Of a DNA stretch of 25,075 bases, positions 23,687-25,075 are shown piece by piece. This DNA is from JAQVWU01 sp964628455 (lineage in GTDB: Bacteria; Bacillota; Clostridia; Oscillospirales; CAG-272). A program made the position numbers and the translations under genes. Under the pieces are notes generated by a model. That model was not told the origin of the DNA, made no database searches, and worked only from the letters and a program-made list of their open reading frames with translations. The stretch spans positions 1-25,075 of the forward strand of contig CAZVPD010000036.1 in the NCBI GenBank assembly GCA_964628455.1, given 5' to 3'. Each line of letters starts with the position of its first letter. Position 1 is the stretch's first letter.

Positions 23687-25075
23687 TTATTTTTTATCGT
23701 CGGTTTTATCTTCAAAGTCGGCATTGTAAAAAGTATCACCCGATCCGCCCTGTGCTCCTGCGCCGGGATTGGCGTAACCGCCTCCGGTCGGGTCGCCTCC
23801 TGCTCCGTCTCCGCTCTGTTTGTATAATTTTTCAGACATCTCGTAGAATTTTTTCTGCAGAGTTTCGGTATCCGCTTTGATCGCATCCGGACTCCCGCTT
23901 TTCACTGTTTCTCTCAGTTTGTCTATAGCCGCTTTGATTCCGCTCTTTTCGCTTTCGGAAACTTTGTCACCGAGATCGTTCAGTGTCTTTTCGCTCTGGA
24001 AGATGAGATTTTCCGCATGATTTTTTGTTTCGACTTCTTCTTTGAGCTTTCTGTCTTCCTCGGCGAATTTTTCCGCGGCTTTGACAGCCGCTTCTACATC
24101 TTCCTTGCTCATATTGGTGGAGGACGTGATGGTGATATGCTGCGCTTTACCCGTTCCTTTATCGGTCGCGGTCACGTTTACAATGCCGTTTGCGTCGATA
24201 TCAAAAGTTACTTCGATCTGCGGAACGCCGCGCGGTGCAGCCGGTATGCCGTCGAGCATAAAACGGCCGAGTGTCGTGTTGCCGCGGGCCATGTCGCGTT
24301 CGCCCTGAAGCACATGGATTTCCACCGATGTCTGGCCGTCGGCTGCCGTTGAGTATACCTGGCTTTTCTTGACCGGGATGGTCGTATTGCGGTCGATGAT
24401 GCGATTGAAAACACCGCCCAGTGTTTCTATGCCCAGGGACAGAGGGGTGACATCCAGCAGCAGCAGGTCTTTTACTTCACCGCCCAAAACGCCTGCCTGT
24501 ATAGCCGCACCTATGGCTACGCATTCATCGGGATTTATTCCTTTGAAGGGTTCTTTTCCGGTAAATGCTTTCACGGCATCCTGAACCGCAGGAGTGCGGG
24601 TCGAACCGCCGACAAGCAGGACACGGTCGATCTGAGAAGGCGACAGACCTGCGTCGGATAATACGCGTTTTGTGGGGGTCATGGTAGCCTCTACCAGATC
24701 GGCTGTAAGTTCGTTGAACTTTGCGCGGGTCAGTGTGATTTCGAAATGTTTCGGACCGTTTGCATCCGCCGTTATAAACGGAAGGTTGATGGATGCCGTT
24801 GCCATTCCCGAAAGTTCGATTTTCGCTTTTTCCGCAGCTTCCTTGATGCGCTGATGGGCCATTTTATCCTGACGGAGATCGATGCCTCCGTTGTCTTTTT
24901 TAAATTGTTCGGCAATCCAGTCGATAATGCGCTTGTCAAAATCATCGCCGCCGAGGCGGTTGTTGCCCGCGGTTGCAAGCACTTCGAAAACGCCGTCGCC
25001 TATTTCAAGCAGGGAAACGTCGAACGTACCGCCGCCGAGGTCGAATATCATGATTTTCTGCTCTGTCTTTTCTTT
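23687..25075 (-). CDS. dnaK: Chaperone protein DnaK (5' end cut by window)
   Basis: About 462 C-terminal residues are present. The frame is open to the window edge and begins KEKTEQKIMIFDLGGGTFDVSLLE, which is internal to DnaK, so the real start lies beyond 25075. Visible are the phosphate-2 motif DLGGGTFD, LLVGGSTRTPAVQ and NPDECVAIGAAIQAG of the ATPase domain. The interdomain linker KDLLLLDVTPLSLGIET and the substrate-binding domain (TTIPVKKSQVYSTAADGQTSVEIHVLQGER) follow, with the helical lid and a Gly/Asp-rich tail ending EDKTDDKK. DnaK is the ATP-driven Hsp70 of the cytosol. dnaJ follows after 95 nt on the same strand. Confidence 0.97.
   Translation of the reverse strand, partial: KEKTEQKIMIFDLGGGTFDVSLLEIGDGVFEVLATAGNNRLGGDDFDKRIIDWIAEQFKKDNGGIDLRQDKMAHQRIKEAAEKAKIELSGMATASINLPFITADANGPKHFEITLTRAKFNELTADLVEATMTPTKRVLSDAGLSPSQIDRVLLVGGSTRTPAVQDAVKAFTGKEPFKGINPDECVAIGAAIQAGVLGGEVKDLLLLDVTPLSLGIETLGGVFNRIIDRNTTIPVKKSQVYSTAADGQTSVEIHVLQGERDMARGNTTLGRFMLDGIPAAPRGVPQIEVTFDIDANGIVNVTATDKGTGKAQHITITSSTNMSKEDVEAAVKAAEKFAEEDRKLKEEVETKNHAENLIFQSEKTLNDLGDKVSESEKSGIKAAIDKLRETVKSGSPDAIKADTETLQKKFYEMSEKLYKQSGDGAGGDPTGGGYANPGAGAQGGSGDTFYNADFEDKTDDKK

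Overview
The window looks like chromosomal DNA of a Gram-positive anaerobe of the Clostridia (Bacillota), probably an uncultured one. The reasons are the conserved gene orders (dnaK-dnaJ-prmA-rsmE; ftsE-ftsX with a PcsB/EnvC-like hydrolase and a Ctp protease; greA-lysS), lipobox-bearing substrate-binding lipoproteins, an MsmX/UgpC-type sugar ATPase, a PucR/CdaR-family regulator beside ftsE, Shine-Dalgarno-led starts including GTG and TTG, and near-consensus sigma-A promoters with 17-bp spacers. Nothing specific to an outer membrane was seen. No species name can be given from the sequence alone. I found no tRNA, rRNA, insertion sequence, CRISPR array or phage gene.

Layout. At the left edge is the start of an msmX-like ABC ATPase gene on the minus strand, cut by the window. 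Next come tex and rsuA, also minus, translationally coupled. A divergent promoter region (about 3881-3958) separates rsuA from the only plus-strand unit, a ThuA-domain gene followed by a GH2 beta-galactosidase gene. That unit ends at a strong bidirectional terminator (about 7908-7960). From there to the right edge every gene is on the minus strand. In transcription order (right to left) these are dnaK (5' end cut by the window), dnaJ, a terminator, prmA, a consensus promoter, rsmE, a polytopic membrane protein, a promoter, the cdaR-like regulator, ftsE, ftsX, a sugar-type binding lipoprotein, a LytM/M23 hydrolase with a coiled coil, ctpA-like protease, greA, lysS, a single-pass membrane protein of unknown function, and a second binding lipoprotein.

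How the genes fit together. dnaK/dnaJ, prmA, rsmE, rsuA, tex, greA and lysS are housekeeping functions in protein folding, ribosome modification, transcript elongation and tRNA charging. FtsE/FtsX form the membrane complex that activates peptidoglycan hydrolases, and the coiled-coil M23 protein two genes downstream is the expected extracellular partner. The Ctp protease could process or turn over such a hydrolase. ThuA and LacZ are a cytosolic disaccharide-use pair.

The part least explained by known modules is the insertion of two related orphan substrate-binding lipoproteins, without permeases, into this cell-division and housekeeping string. One of them lies exactly between ftsX and the hydrolase gene, and the FtsX itself carries an unusually large extracellular insert. 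Whether the lipoproteins feed an ordinary importer, energised by a shared MsmX-like ATPase, or take part in envelope control cannot be settled from the sequence.
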